Positions 44,806 to 53,956 of a stretch of 64,000 nucleotides of DNA are shown piece after piece. Position 1 is the stretch's first letter; every line of letters starts with the position of its first letter. Under the pieces are notes generated by a model that was not told the DNA's origin, searched no databases, and was given only the letters and a program-made list of their open reading frames with translations. A program made the translations under genes and the position numbers. Origin of the DNA: Betaproteobacteria bacterium (lineage in GTDB: Bacteria > Pseudomonadota > Gammaproteobacteria > Burkholderiales > Casimicrobiaceae); contig JAAFJO010000010.1 of assembly GCA_013298145.1 (NCBI GenBank), forward strand, positions 20,229 through 84,228. The letters run 5' to 3'.

Positions 44806-47514
44806 ATGCTTCGCCAAAAACCATTATTCATTTCGCTAGCGCTCGCGGGGTTGGTTGCGACCACCGACACAAGCGCACTGGGGTTAGGACGTTTGAACGT
44901 TTCAACAGCGTTGGGCCAGCCCTTCGTTGCTGAGATTGATTTGAGCATCGCCCCCGGCGACGACTTTGACTCCATCCGCGCCGCAATCGCGTCGCCATCC
45001 GTGTACCGCACGGCGAATGTCGAGTATCAAGGCATCCTACAAACCATGCGAGTGCAGTCACTGCGGCGCTCCAACGGTCAACCTTTTTTGCGTGTGACAT
45101 CGAACCAAGCGATCAATGATCCCTATCTTGATCTGCTGATCGAAGTTAATTCGAACACTGGTCGCTTAGTGCGCGAATACGTTGTGTTGCTTGATCCTGC
45201 TGGCTCGGCTCAGCCGCAATCAGTGGAGGCAAGCGCGAATCCGCGCGCAACCATCACTGCGCCGATCCCTGCGGCCCCTGTGCCTGCTGCGGCGCCCGTG
45301 CCTGCGCCTACCGCTGCAGCGCCGGCGCAACCTGCGCGCGCGCCCGCCGCTGCCCCGGCAACAAGCCGAGCCCCTGCTGCGCCGAGCGCATCGGTTTCAG
45401 GTGGAAGCTATGTGGTGAAAGGCGGCGACACGTTGTTTAGTATCGCCACCCGCAACAATCCGGGTGTAAGCGTTGAACAGCTTATGATCGCGATCCAGCG
45501 CGCCAACCCAAGCGCATTTATTGGCGGAAACATTAACCGTCTGCGCGCAGGTGCAACGCTTTCTTTGCCGTCGGCGCCCGAAGCAAGCGCCATCGCGCAA
45601 ACTGAAGCACAGTCGGAAGTGCGCGCGCAAACCGCGAGCTGGCGAAATTACGTCGGGCGCGTATCCGACAACGTGCCGACCGTTTCCTCGGAAACAGCAC
45701 AAGCGCGTGCTTCTGGCCGTGTCAGCGGAGCGGTGACTGACTCCGCAAGCTCAGGACCGACCGGTGATCGCTTGCGGCTCTCGCAAGGCGAGCGCGCGAA
45801 GTCTGCTGCCGCCGAAAATAAGGTCGCCACAACAAAAGCGATTGCCGAAGAGAAATCGAAAGCGGCAGAACTCGCAAAGACAAAAGAGAATCTCGAAAAG
45901 GCGCTCTCGCTGAAGAGCCAGACGATGGCGGATGCGCAGAAGAAAGCGCAAGACGCTGCTAAACCGCCCGCGCCGCCCGCACCGGCCCCAGCCGTCGCTG
46001 CCCCGGCTCCAGCACCAGTAACGCCACCGCCGCCAGTCGCGGTTGCCGCAGCGCCTGCGCCCACGCCGCCTGCGCCAGCACCAGCTCCGGTGACAGCACC
46101 GCCTGCGCCGACACCAGCGCCTGCTGCTGCGACACCCCCTCCGCCACCTCCACCACCGCCGCCCCCGCCACCTCCGCCACCTGCTCCAGTCGCCGCACCT
46201 AAGCCCGCGCCAGCGCCAGCCGTTGCTGAGCCCGGCTTCATCGACACGCTGATGGAAAATCCGCTAGTGCCGCTAGGCGGCCTCGGCGCGCTTCTGGTCG
46301 GCGTCGGTGGACTGATGTGGGCCCGCAAGCGGAAGTCCGGTTCGGCAGCTGGCGTTGATTCGAAGCTCAGTGAACCCGTAGTCAATACAGTGAACCCAGA
46401 CACGGTGTTTGGTACCTCGGGGCTCGGCGTCGTCAAAACCAATGATGCGCCGATTGCGAGCCAGTTCAGCCGCTCCGGCATGGGCACCATCGACGCCGGC
46501 GAAGTGGACCCAGTCGCCGAAGCTGAGGTCTACATTGCTTACGGTCGCGAGGCACAAGCGGAAGAAATTTTGCGCGAGGCACTTGCACGAGACCCTCAGC
46601 GCGCAGACGTCGCATCAAAGCTTGCTGAAATGGCGGCTACGAAAGGCGATCAAGCAGGCTTCGACAAATGGGTCGCGGAAGTCGGCAAGATGGACCGCGG
46701 CGCTGACTATGGAAGCCGCATGGCGGAACTTGCTGCCGCGCACTTCCCAGGGCACAGCCTTGCAGCAAGCGCTGGCACGGCGGCAGCGATCGTCTCCGGT
46801 AAGGTCGAAAGCGCCGCTGACTCTGTGAGGAATAGTGCCGCGGGCGCGCTTAATTTTGGTACGGGTGCTGTCGTTGCAGGGACGGCAGCAGTTGCCACGA
46901 CTGCCGCTGCAGCCACGGACGAGTTGAAGAATTTCTTCACTGATCCAACGCCGACTAGTCCGCGGCCTTCGGCTGCGCCGGGCGCTAGTTCGAGCGCCGA
47001 TAAAGGCAGTCTCGATTTCGTCCTCGACGGCATGACGATGACCGCTCCGAGCAGTGACAAAACTGATCGGACGCTGGATAAAGTTGTACCCACAGTGATC
47101 CCTACGATCAAGCCAAGCGTCGATGGCAAAAAGAAATCGCTGGAAGACGATCTGGCCGACCTAGAGGCGTCGCTGAAGAAGGCAACTTCTTCAGGGCAGC
47201 TGCCTGAGTCAAGCATGGACTTCACCGATTTCTCCACCGCCACGCCGACGAATCTTGGAACCGTTGGCCCGGCCATGCGCCCTGAAATGCTCGATCTTTC
47301 GTTCGACGCAAATCGATCGGGAACGATGGAACCCACACCGTCGATTCTCGATGGTCAATGGCATGACGCAGCCACTAAGCTCGATCTCGCTCGGGCGTAT
47401 GAAGAAATGGGTGATCAAGAGGGCGCGCGCGAGATTCTTCGCGAGGTGCTCCACGATGGTGATGAATCGCAAAAGGCGGAAGCCCGCGCGTTGCTCGCTA
47501 AGCTTGGCGGCTAG
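44806..47514 (+). CDS. fimV: FimV-like pilus/polarity protein
   Basis: 902 aa from ATG 44806, chosen since it opens the signal peptide MLRQKPLFISLALAGLVATT and has GAGGG upstream; the frame reaches back to 44620. Mature N-terminus LGLGRLNVSTALGQPFVAEIDL is the FimV signature. A LysM-like peptidoglycan-binding region (SYVVKGGDTLFSIATRNN, about residue 195) follows a Pro/Ala linker. Next come a coiled coil at about 325-375, a Pro-rich stretch with 15 or so consecutive prolines, a membrane span (about 482-505), and a cytoplasmic C-terminus ending in a TPR-like FimV cap, DLARAYEEMGDQEGAREILREVL. Type IV pilus function and polar targeting are inferred from the family. Confidence 0.9.
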   Translation: MLRQKPLFISLALAGLVATTDTSALGLGRLNVSTALGQPFVAEIDLSIAPGDDFDSIRAAIASPSVYRTANVEYQGILQTMRVQSLRRSNGQPFLRVTSNQAINDPYLDLLIEVNSNTGRLVREYVVLLDPAGSAQPQSVEASANPRATITAPIPAAPVPAAAPVPAPTAAAPAQPARAPAAAPATSRAPAAPSASVSGGSYVVKGGDTLFSIATRNNPGVSVEQLMIAIQRANPSAFIGGNINRLRAGATLSLPSAPEASAIAQTEAQSEVRAQTASWRNYVGRVSDNVPTVSSETAQARASGRVSGAVTDSASSGPTGDRLRLSQGERAKSAAAENKVATTKAIAEEKSKAAELAKTKENLEKALSLKSQTMADAQKKAQDAAKPPAPPAPAPAVAAPAPAPVTPPPPVAVAAAPAPTPPAPAPAPVTAPPAPTPAPAAATPPPPPPPPPPPPPPPPAPVAAPKPAPAPAVAEPGFIDTLMENPLVPLGGLGALLVGVGGLMWARKRKSGSAAGVDSKLSEPVVNTVNPDTVFGTSGLGVVKTNDAPIASQFSRSGMGTIDAGEVDPVAEAEVYIAYGREAQAEEILREALARDPQRADVASKLAEMAATKGDQAGFDKWVAEVGKMDRGADYGSRMAELAAAHFPGHSLAASAGTAAAIVSGKVESAADSVRNSAAGALNFGTGAVVAGTAAVATTAAAATDELKNFFTDPTPTSPRPSAAPGASSSADKGSLDFVLDGMTMTAPSSDKTDRTLDKVVPTVIPTIKPSVDGKKKSLEDDLADLEASLKKATSSGQLPESSMDFTDFSTATPTNLGTVGPAMRPEMLDLSFDANRSGTMEPTPSILDGQWHDAATKLDLARAYEEMGDQEGAREILREVLHDGDESQKAEARALLAKLGG

Positions 47515-47537
47515 TCATTAGCTATTAGCTGACTAAC

Positions 47538-48341
47538 TTGGACCGCGATCGCGAGCCTCAACGCTGGGCGTTGGGGCTCGATTATTTTGGGGCTGCGTAT
47601 TGCGGTTGGCAGCGGCAAGTGGGTCAGCCGTCCGTGCAGGCCGAACTCGAACGCGCACTCACTCAGATCGCGCAACAACCGATATCAGTCATCGCCGCAG
47701 GGCGCACTGATACCGGCGTACATGCTTCGCTGCAGGTCGTTCATTTCGATGTGCCACGCGACCTGCTACGCGAAGAAACGGCGTGGATTCGCGGTAGCAA
47801 TCAGTTTTTGCCAAGCGATGTCTCCGTGCGCTGGGCCAAACGCGTCGATTCATCGTTTCATGCCCGTTTCGCTGCGACTTCGCGGCGCTACGTCTATCTG
47901 CTTGCATCCCAGCCTCAGCGTCCAGGCCTGATGCACGGGCGCGTTGGTTGGACGCATTGGCCGCAAGAGATTTCACGCGTTGTGACCGCCATGACATCGC
48001 TCGTTGGAACACACGATTTCACCTCATTTCGCGCCGCAGAATGCCAAGCGAAATCGCCAATCAAAACGATTCATTCCGCCACAGTGTGCGAGCAGAACGG
48101 CTTGTTGCGATTCGATTTCCACGCCGATGCGTTTCTGCATCACATGATTAGGAACATCGTTGGCGCAATGGTCTACATCGGTAGCGGTCGCCAGCCTGCT
48201 GAATGGGTTGATGCGTTGCTCGCGGCGAAAGATCGCACCAAAGCGGCGCCGACTTTTTCTGCGGCGGGCCTCTACCTTGCGGGGATTGAATACGACGCTA
48301 AGTTCGCGATTCCAGAGGCGTTCGTTGATCCGATTTTGTAG
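47538..48341 (+). CDS. truA: tRNA pseudouridine(38-40) synthase TruA
   Basis: 267 aa. Catalytic Asp in AAGRTDTGVHASLQVVHFD, plus the N-terminal LGLDYFGAAYCGWQRQ, and YLLASQPQRPGL. FLHHMIRNIVGAMVYIGSGR near the C-terminus is also conserved. Start is TTG 47538, 24 bases after fimV; no ATG is available upstream of the conserved core. The TAG stop (48339-48341) lies inside a 24-bp inverted repeat. Confidence 0.94.
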   Translation: MDRDREPQRWALGLDYFGAAYCGWQRQVGQPSVQAELERALTQIAQQPISVIAAGRTDTGVHASLQVVHFDVPRDLLREETAWIRGSNQFLPSDVSVRWAKRVDSSFHARFAATSRRYVYLLASQPQRPGLMHGRVGWTHWPQEISRVVTAMTSLVGTHDFTSFRAAECQAKSPIKTIHSATVCEQNGLLRFDFHADAFLHHMIRNIVGAMVYIGSGRQPAEWVDALLAAKDRTKAAPTFSAAGLYLAGIEYDAKFAIPEAFVDPIL

Positions 48342-48395
48342 GCGCGGGCTTGACCGCGCTGTATGCGACGAAGCGCGGTCAAGCCCGCGCCTACA
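48337..48395. repeat. Perfect 24-bp inverted repeat overlapping the truA stop
   Basis: TGTAGGCGCGGGCTTGACCG then CGCT (48337-48360) pairs with AGCGCGGTCAAGCCCGCGCC then TACA (48372-48395) around an 11-base loop. The TAG in TGTAGG is the stop of truA. The trpF ATG follows 9 bases after the right arm. Confidence 0.93.
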
Positions 48396-48404
48396 ATCTT
48401 GCGC

Positions 48405-49076
48405 ATGCGCACCCGAATCAAAATCTGCGGCCTGAAAACGTCTGAGCATGTTGATGCTGCGGTTGACGCGGGCGCGGATGCCATCGGGTTCGTGCTCTAC
48501 CCACCTAGTGTTCGTGCCATCGATCTTGCGTTGCTTGCTTCGCTCACTCAGCGCGTGCCAGCGTTCGTGTCGACGGTAGCGCTGTTCGTGAACCCGTCGC
48601 CCGACGAGGTGCGCGATACGCTCGTGGCGGCACGGATCGATCTGTTGCAGTTCCACGGCGCCGCGCATTACGAAACGCCGGAATTTTGTGCGCAGTTCGG
48701 TCGCCCGTTCATGAAAGCGTTTGCGGTGGACAACCGCTTCGATTTACTAAAATCGCAGGAAACGTACGCCAACGCCGCCGCCCTTTTGCTCGACACACCG
48801 AGCGCGGGCCACGGCGGTAGCGGCCAAACTTTCGATTGGAATTTGATTCCGTGTCAGCAGCCCAACAACACAACAAATCCATCCGGCGCACCCGCGCCTC
48901 GGGTCGTTTTGTCTGGTGGCTTGACTGCTGCAAATGTGGCCGACGCGATTAACGCTATTCGCCCGTTTGCGGTGGATGTGAGCAGTGGCGTCGAGTCGGC
49001 GCGCGGCGTTAAAGACTCCGAATTGATTTATAAATTTTGTCGCGAAGTTGCCGAAAACTTCGGGCAAGATAGATAA
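48405..49076 (+). CDS. trpF: Phosphoribosylanthranilate isomerase
   Basis: 223 aa TIM-barrel enzyme of tryptophan synthesis. MRTRIKICGLKTSEHVDAAVDAGADAIGFVLYPPS at the start has the catalytic cysteine; LLQFHGAAHYETPEF, LLLDTPSAGHGGSGQTFDW (catalytic Asp) and VVLSGGLTAANVADAI complete it. The frame extends upstream to 48363 through the repeat, but ATG 48405 is the natural start. Trp genes trpF, trpB and trpA lie in order, with gaps of 71 and 283 bases. Confidence 0.95.
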   Translation: MRTRIKICGLKTSEHVDAAVDAGADAIGFVLYPPSVRAIDLALLASLTQRVPAFVSTVALFVNPSPDEVRDTLVAARIDLLQFHGAAHYETPEFCAQFGRPFMKAFAVDNRFDLLKSQETYANAAALLLDTPSAGHGGSGQTFDWNLIPCQQPNNTTNPSGAPAPRVVLSGGLTAANVADAINAIRPFAVDVSSGVESARGVKDSELIYKFCREVAENFGQDR

Positions 49077-49147
49077 AAGCATCACGCTCACTATCCTTCA
49101 TTTTTCTCCCCTAGCCCCATTAAATTGGGGCTTATACGAGGATAGTT

Positions 49148-50428
49148 ATGAATTTGTACGACCTACCTGACGCCCGTGGCCATTTCGGTCAATACGGCGG
49201 CACCTTCGTCGCCGAAACACTGATTCAAGCGCTCGACGATCTCAAAGCGCACTACGCGAAATATCAACACGACGCTGAATTTCGCCGCGAGTTCGAATAC
49301 GAACTAAAACACTTCGTCGGTCGCCCTTCGCCGATCTATCACGCAAAGCGCTGGAGCGAACAGCTCGGCGGCGCGCAGATTTATTTGAAGCGCGAGGATT
49401 TGAACCACACCGGTGCGCACAAGGTGAACAACTGCATCGGCCAAGCGCTGCTTGCGAAACGCCTCGGCAAACCGCGCGTCATCGCGGAAACAGGCGCGGG
49501 GCAACATGGCGTGGCGACAGCCACCGTTGCCGCGCGCTACGGGCTCGAATGCGTGGTCTACATGGGGTCGGAGGACGTGAAGCGGCAAGCGCAAAACGTG
49601 TATCGCATGAAGTTGCTCGGTGCGACGGTCGTTCCCGTTGAGAGCGGGTCGAAAACACTCAAAGACGCGTTGAACGAAGCCCTTCGCGATTGGGTGACCA
49701 ATGTTGACAACACCTTCTACATCATCGGCACCGTCGCCGGCCCGCATCCGTATCCGATGATGGTGCGCGATTTTCAGTCGATCATTGGTGAGGAGTGCAT
49801 CGCGCAAATGCCCGAAATGGCGGGGCGACAGCCGGATGCCGTACTCGCCTGCGTCGGCGGCGGCAGCAACGCGATGGGGATTTTCTATCCCTACATCAAT
49901 CACGAAAACGTGCGCCTCATTGGCGTCGAAGCGGCAGGTGAAGGGCTCGATTCCGGTAAACATTCGGCGTCCCTCACCAAAGGTGTGCCAGGCGTGTTGC
50001 ACGGCAATCGAACATATCTGCTGCAAGACGAAAACGGACAAATTATCGAAACGCATTCGGTAAGCGCGGGGCTCGATTACCCCGGCGTCGGGCCCGAGCA
50101 TGCGTATTTGAAAGACATCGGCCGCGCGGAATACGTGGGGATCACCGATGACGAAGCGCTCAAGGCTTTTCACGAATGTTGCCGTATCGAAGGCATCATT
50201 CCGGCACTTGAATCGAGTCACGCGATTGCATACGCAACGAAACTCGCGGCGACGATGAGTAAAGACAAAGTGCTACTCGTCAATCTCTCCGGTCGCGGTG
50301 ATAAAGACATGCACACGGTGTCGATGAAATCGGGGCTTTCGTTTTATTGCCATCCCGAGTGCGAACTCGGGCGACATGCGGCGGCGTCGCCGAATAAAGA
50401 GCAGATCGTTCAGCTGCTCAAGCGCTGA
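49148..50428 (+). CDS. trpB: Tryptophan synthase beta subunit
   Basis: 426 aa PLP enzyme condensing indole with serine. MNLYDLPDARGHFGQYGGTFVAETL starts it. PLP lysine is in HTGAHKVNNCIGQALL, followed by AETGAGQHGVATATVAA and the phosphate-binding GGGSNAMGIFYP; SVSAGLDYPGVGPEH and LLVNLSGRGDKD complete it. It has a GAGGAT Shine-Dalgarno. Channels indole from TrpA; length is near the family's upper range. Confidence 0.97.
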   Translation: MNLYDLPDARGHFGQYGGTFVAETLIQALDDLKAHYAKYQHDAEFRREFEYELKHFVGRPSPIYHAKRWSEQLGGAQIYLKREDLNHTGAHKVNNCIGQALLAKRLGKPRVIAETGAGQHGVATATVAARYGLECVVYMGSEDVKRQAQNVYRMKLLGATVVPVESGSKTLKDALNEALRDWVTNVDNTFYIIGTVAGPHPYPMMVRDFQSIIGEECIAQMPEMAGRQPDAVLACVGGGSNAMGIFYPYINHENVRLIGVEAAGEGLDSGKHSASLTKGVPGVLHGNRTYLLQDENGQIIETHSVSAGLDYPGVGPEHAYLKDIGRAEYVGITDDEALKAFHECCRIEGIIPALESSHAIAYATKLAATMSKDKVLLVNLSGRGDKDMHTVSMKSGLSFYCHPECELGRHAAASPNKEQIVQLLKR

Positions 50429-50435
50429 GCGGAAC

Positions 50436-50539
50436 TCCCTCCCCTTCAAGGGGAGGGTTAGGGTGGGGATGGGGTTCTTTACTTGTTTATTCAAACGAAA
50501 CCCATCCCCCTCCTAGCCTCCCCCTTGAAGGGGGAGGAA
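50436..50539. repeat. CCCTCCCC palindromic element after trpB
   Basis: Left palindrome CTCCCTCCCCTTCAAGGGGA then GGG, and right palindrome CCTCCCCCTTGAAGGGGGAGG, form inverted arms with CCATCCCC/GGGGATGGGG flanks. This is the intergenic full-length form of the element found within the MBL gene and mutL. It begins 7 bases after the trpB stop. Confidence 0.88.
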
Positions 50540-50624
50540 CCTTGGCGCAATCTGCGCCAAGAAAAGCACACGCAAACCAAATCACCACTGCATTCTTCGC
50601 ACTGAACGCACCCAACAATTTTTT

Positions 50625-50706
50625 TGCCACAGATTGACACAGATGAACACAGATTTCGGTCTCGTGAGGAAACATTATCTGTGTGAATCTGTGTGCATCT
50701 GTGGCT
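50625..50706. repeat. ACACAGAT inverted repeat directly before trpA
   Basis: Left arm TTGCCACAGATTGACACAGA then TGAACACAGATT (50625-50655), right arm ATCTGTGTGAATCTGTGTGC then ATCTGTGGC (50678-50706), loop about 22 bases. The right arm ends 5 bases before the trpA ATG and occupies the place where a Shine-Dalgarno should be. Confidence 0.88.
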
Positions 50707-50711
50707 AAAAC

Positions 50712-51518
50712 ATGAACCGCATCAATTCCACTTTCACTGCATTAAAAACCAACAAGCGCACCGCGCTCATCCCCTTCATCACCGCTGGCGATCCATCCAT
50801 CGAATCGACCTTGCCAACCATGCACGCGCTCGCGAAAGCGGGCGCGGATGTGATCGAACTGGGTGTGCCTTTTTCCGACCCGATGGCCGATGGCCCGGTG
50901 ATTCAGCGATCTTCCGAACGTGCGCTCGCGAAAGGCATGTCGCTCAAAAAAGTGCTTGCCGTCGTCGCCGAATTTCGTAAGACAAACGCAACCACCCCCG
51001 TCGTATTGATGGGCTACGCGAACCCGATTGAGGCGATGCAGCGCGAGCATTTTGTGAACGCCGCCGCTGACGCGGGCGTCGATGGCGTGTTGGTCGTCGA
51101 CTATCCGCCTGAAGAGGCTGACGATTTCGCCGCGATGCTCGGCAAACGTGACCTCGCGCCGATTTTCTTGCTTGCGCCGACTTCAACCAGTGAGCGAATC
51201 GCCGCTGTCGGTCGCCTCGCACGCGGCTACGTGTACTACGTGAGCCTGCGCGGCGTCACGGGTGCAGGGCATCTCGACACCGTAGAAGTCGCCGCGAAAG
51301 TCGGCGAGATCAAGAAAATTGTTCCTGTGCCCGTCGGCGTAGGCTTCGGCATTCGTGACGGTGAAACTGCGCGGCGCGTGGGCAAAGTGGCGGATGCAGT
51401 TGTGATCGGCTCGGCGCTGGTGCAAGGTATGTTCGGCGCGTACGAGAAATCGGCTGGCGACGAAGCGAAATTCGCCGAGCAGTGGCTAAGTGCAGTACGC
51501 CGTTCGCTCGATGCGTAG
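50712..51518 (+). CDS. trpA: Tryptophan synthase alpha subunit
   Basis: 268 aa TIM barrel cleaving indole-3-glycerol phosphate. NKRTALIPFITAGDPSIES, catalytic Glu in ADVIELGVPFSDPMADGPVIQRS, catalytic Asp in GVLVVDYPPEE, and GYVYYVSLRGVTGAG plus VGVGFGIRDGETA are present. Start ATG 50712 lacks a Shine-Dalgarno because the upstream bases belong to the ACACAGAT hairpin. accD, its usual neighbour, is 3.4 kb downstream. Confidence 0.96.
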   Translation: MNRINSTFTALKTNKRTALIPFITAGDPSIESTLPTMHALAKAGADVIELGVPFSDPMADGPVIQRSSERALAKGMSLKKVLAVVAEFRKTNATTPVVLMGYANPIEAMQREHFVNAAADAGVDGVLVVDYPPEEADDFAAMLGKRDLAPIFLLAPTSTSERIAAVGRLARGYVYYVSLRGVTGAGHLDTVEVAAKVGEIKKIVPVPVGVGFGIRDGETARRVGKVADAVVIGSALVQGMFGAYEKSAGDEAKFAEQWLSAVRRSLDA

Positions 51519-51549
51519 CGCGAAGCCAGTGTGAAATGAGTGCGCTGGC

Positions 51550-52239
51550 CTAAACCTCCGACCGATCATCAAGTTTGTAGCCTATACCCCTCACTGTTTT
51601 GATCAAACCTGGCCCGTTGGTGTCATCACCAATTTTTTGTCGTAGTCGTTTGATGTAAACGTCCACTACATTTGTCAGCGGATCTTCGCTGACCCCCCAC
51701 ACATTCGAAAGAATCCGCTCCCGGCTGAAGACACGGCCCGGCGCGCTCATCAGTAGCTCAAGCAGCGCTAGCTCTTTTGCAGTGAGCGTGACTAGTTGGT
51801 TGTCACGGAGTACCCGCATTTCGCTGCGATCAAATACGAGCGATCCTACGCGCAACGTTCTGTCGAGAGGTTTCCACTCGGTAGGCCGACGCGCGAGCGC
51901 TTCGATGCGCGCAAGCAATTCTTCAAATGCAAAGGGCTTGGTGAGGTAGTCGTCAGCGCCACAGCGCAGGCCTTGCACGCGGTCAGCTAACGAATCCATC
52001 GCCGTCAGCATGAGGATCGGCAGAGCAATTCGTTCTGCGCGCAGCTTTTGCGTCAGTTCGATTCCATTCATCCCTGGCAGCATTACGTCGAGCAGCACCA
52101 CCGAGAAGTTCTCCCGCGAGATCCACTCGTAGGCTACGTTCCCGTCGGTGCAAGTCGTAATGCGGTAGCCCTCAGCGCGCAGGCCTCGGCTCAAGAAATC
52201 CTGAACTCGCTGGTCATCTTCAACGATTAGTAGATTCAT
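51550..52239 (-). CDS. OmpR-family response regulator
   Basis: 229 aa from ATG 52239 (MNLLIVEDD); the frame runs to 52263. Receiver domain with the acidic pair ED, phospho-acceptor Asp in FSVVLLDVMLPGMNGIELTQKL, conserved Thr/Ser and Lys in MLTAMDS and DYLTKPFAF. The C-terminal winged helix has LTAKELALLELLMSAPGRVFSRERILSNVWG and VVDVYIKRLRQKIGDD. Its start overlaps the kinase end by 20 bases, so the pair is co-translated, kinase first. Target genes are unknown; the secreted-protein gene at 53957 is a candidate. Confidence 0.93.
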   Translation of the reverse strand: MNLLIVEDDQRVQDFLSRGLRAEGYRITTCTDGNVAYEWISRENFSVVLLDVMLPGMNGIELTQKLRAERIALPILMLTAMDSLADRVQGLRCGADDYLTKPFAFEELLARIEALARRPTEWKPLDRTLRVGSLVFDRSEMRVLRDNQLVTLTAKELALLELLMSAPGRVFSRERILSNVWGVSEDPLTNVVDVYIKRLRQKIGDDTNGPGLIKTVRGIGYKLDDRSEV

Positions 52240-53824
52240 AGTGGAGTGGAACCTTAATGACAACTCGCGCGCCTACGTGGCGATCCGCATCGATATATAT
52301 CTCTCCGCCATGGGAGGCTACGATGGCATGCGCAATGGTAAGTCCAAGGCCCATTCCGTCAGCTCTTAGTGCACGTGCGCGGTCCCCGCGAAAATGGCGT
52401 GTGAACACTTGTTCTCGATCCGATGCAGTGAATCCGATTCCTTGATCCTCGACCGACATGATGGCTTGATCATGGTCAACACTTCCGCGAACGCACACCG
52501 TGGTGTGGCTAGGGCTATAGCGGATCGCGTTATCCAGGACAATCATGATTGCCTGAGAGAGTTTTGGCGCATCGCAGCTGACGATCGCAGTCTCAAAATG
52601 ATCGTCAATAACCAAAGCGAGGCCAATGCTGCGTGGCATCGCGATCGCCATAGCTTGGTCGACCGTACGCCGGAAGATAAGTGCGATAGGGCGAAGCACA
52701 TGTTCAGGCTTGTGATCGGCGAATTCGGATCGTGCCAGCTCGATCAGCTCGTTGGAGCGCTGTGTCAGATTTTCGCTTGCGTCGATAATTCGAAGAAAAC
52801 TATCGCGATAGTCGGATTCGTTGAGGGTGGTGCCACGCAGCGCGAGCTCCGCCTCGCCTCGAATCACGGTGATGGGCGTCCTTACCTCGTGGCCGATATC
52901 AGCGAAAAATTGCCTGCGCCGTGCGTCAACCTGCATTAACGCTTCGTAGCTTTCACTGAGGGCTCGCGTGCGTTCGGCGACTAACCGTTCTAGCGCAGAC
53001 TGCACAGATTGGTCGCGCTCGCGAGCAACGACCAATTGCGCACGCATGGCCTCAAGGGCGCGCTCAAGGCGTCCGAACTCGTCTTTGGACGTCGATGTCG
53101 GCACCTCCGCGTAGTCCCCGTGTGCAAAGGCTTGCGTCCGCTCCACAACGCGCGATATGGGGCGTTGAATTCTCGCGATGAAGAAAAACGTAGCTATCAC
53201 ACTAAACGTGACCACTAGCAGCGCGAGGAAAAGTGCGGCATCGCGAATGCGAGAAATTTCGCTTGCAAGCGCCGCTGTGGCAGATTCGTTGGCGATTCGC
53301 TGTCTGTAAACCGCATCAGCCAACAGCAGGCGCATGTCGCGCCCCTCAAGGCGGTCAAATAGATCGATGGCATCGCGCCATGCCGCTGATTTTTCTGTGT
53401 CGGCTGCGAGCGGCGTCGTACGGCGTAGGGTGCCCATCAACGCATCGAAGTTATTCTTGAGCAAGGCAACTGTGCCGCGTTCAAGTTCGATCGCGGCTGT
53501 AGCAGCCTGGTCATTGTCGGCGCGTAAGCGCTCCGATTGCTCAAGCGCCACGTCGAGCGCGGCGAGTGATAAGCGCATCTGTGAAATCAATTGATCACGG
53601 TCGGCAGTAGCCGTGTCACCCGTGAGCATTTTCTGCGCGAACCAAACTTTCAGTCGTTGTTTGTTCGCGCCTACGTCGAGGTAGTGCGTAAGCAGCTGCG
53701 CTGTGACGTTACTTTTCTTTGATTGAAGCGTTGCTGCGCGGGTGGCCCACCATGTGAAGCCTAGCTGAACGAGCGCGACCACTACGAGCGCACCAAACGC
53801 AAGAATGAGCCGTGTTCGTAGCAT
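52220..53824 (-). CDS. Sensor histidine kinase
   Basis: 534 aa. TM1 at about residues 6-28, a periplasmic sensor part of about 165 residues that is mainly helical, TM2 at about 195-218, HAMP (ARIQRPISRVVERTQAFAHGD), then a coiled coil. H-box is FFADIGHEVRTPITVIRGE; N-box VLDNAIRYSP, G1 VEDQGIGF, F FTRHFRGD and G2 GMGLGLTIAHAI follow. All kinase motifs are intact. The input signal is unknown. Transcribed ahead of the response regulator, the reverse of the more common order. Confidence 0.93.
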   Translation of the reverse strand: MLRTRLILAFGALVVVALVQLGFTWWATRAATLQSKKSNVTAQLLTHYLDVGANKQRLKVWFAQKMLTGDTATADRDQLISQMRLSLAALDVALEQSERLRADNDQAATAAIELERGTVALLKNNFDALMGTLRRTTPLAADTEKSAAWRDAIDLFDRLEGRDMRLLLADAVYRQRIANESATAALASEISRIRDAALFLALLVVTFSVIATFFFIARIQRPISRVVERTQAFAHGDYAEVPTSTSKDEFGRLERALEAMRAQLVVARERDQSVQSALERLVAERTRALSESYEALMQVDARRRQFFADIGHEVRTPITVIRGEAELALRGTTLNESDYRDSFLRIIDASENLTQRSNELIELARSEFADHKPEHVLRPIALIFRRTVDQAMAIAMPRSIGLALVIDDHFETAIVSCDAPKLSQAIMIVLDNAIRYSPSHTTVCVRGSVDHDQAIMSVEDQGIGFTASDREQVFTRHFRGDRARALRADGMGLGLTIAHAIVASHGGEIYIDADRHVGARVVIKVPLHYESTNR

Positions 53825-53956
53825 GTTTACGTGATCAATTTTCTAGCGAACGGCTGAACGCGTTTCGCTTGCCGCTTGTCTTCGAGGCCTCAATCTGCCC
53901 AGCTCCAAAGATGCAATGCAAGCGAAACAATCGTTCAGCCTTTCTCTCGTGCCTAC

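Noticed and set aside
45648..46490. 280-codon Gly/Ala-rich minus-strand frame
   Set aside because: Product of the Pro/Ala-rich antisense of fimV; low-complexity shadow.
49304..50221. 305-codon minus-strand frame over trpB
   Set aside because: Antisense shadow of trpB; no recognisable protein.
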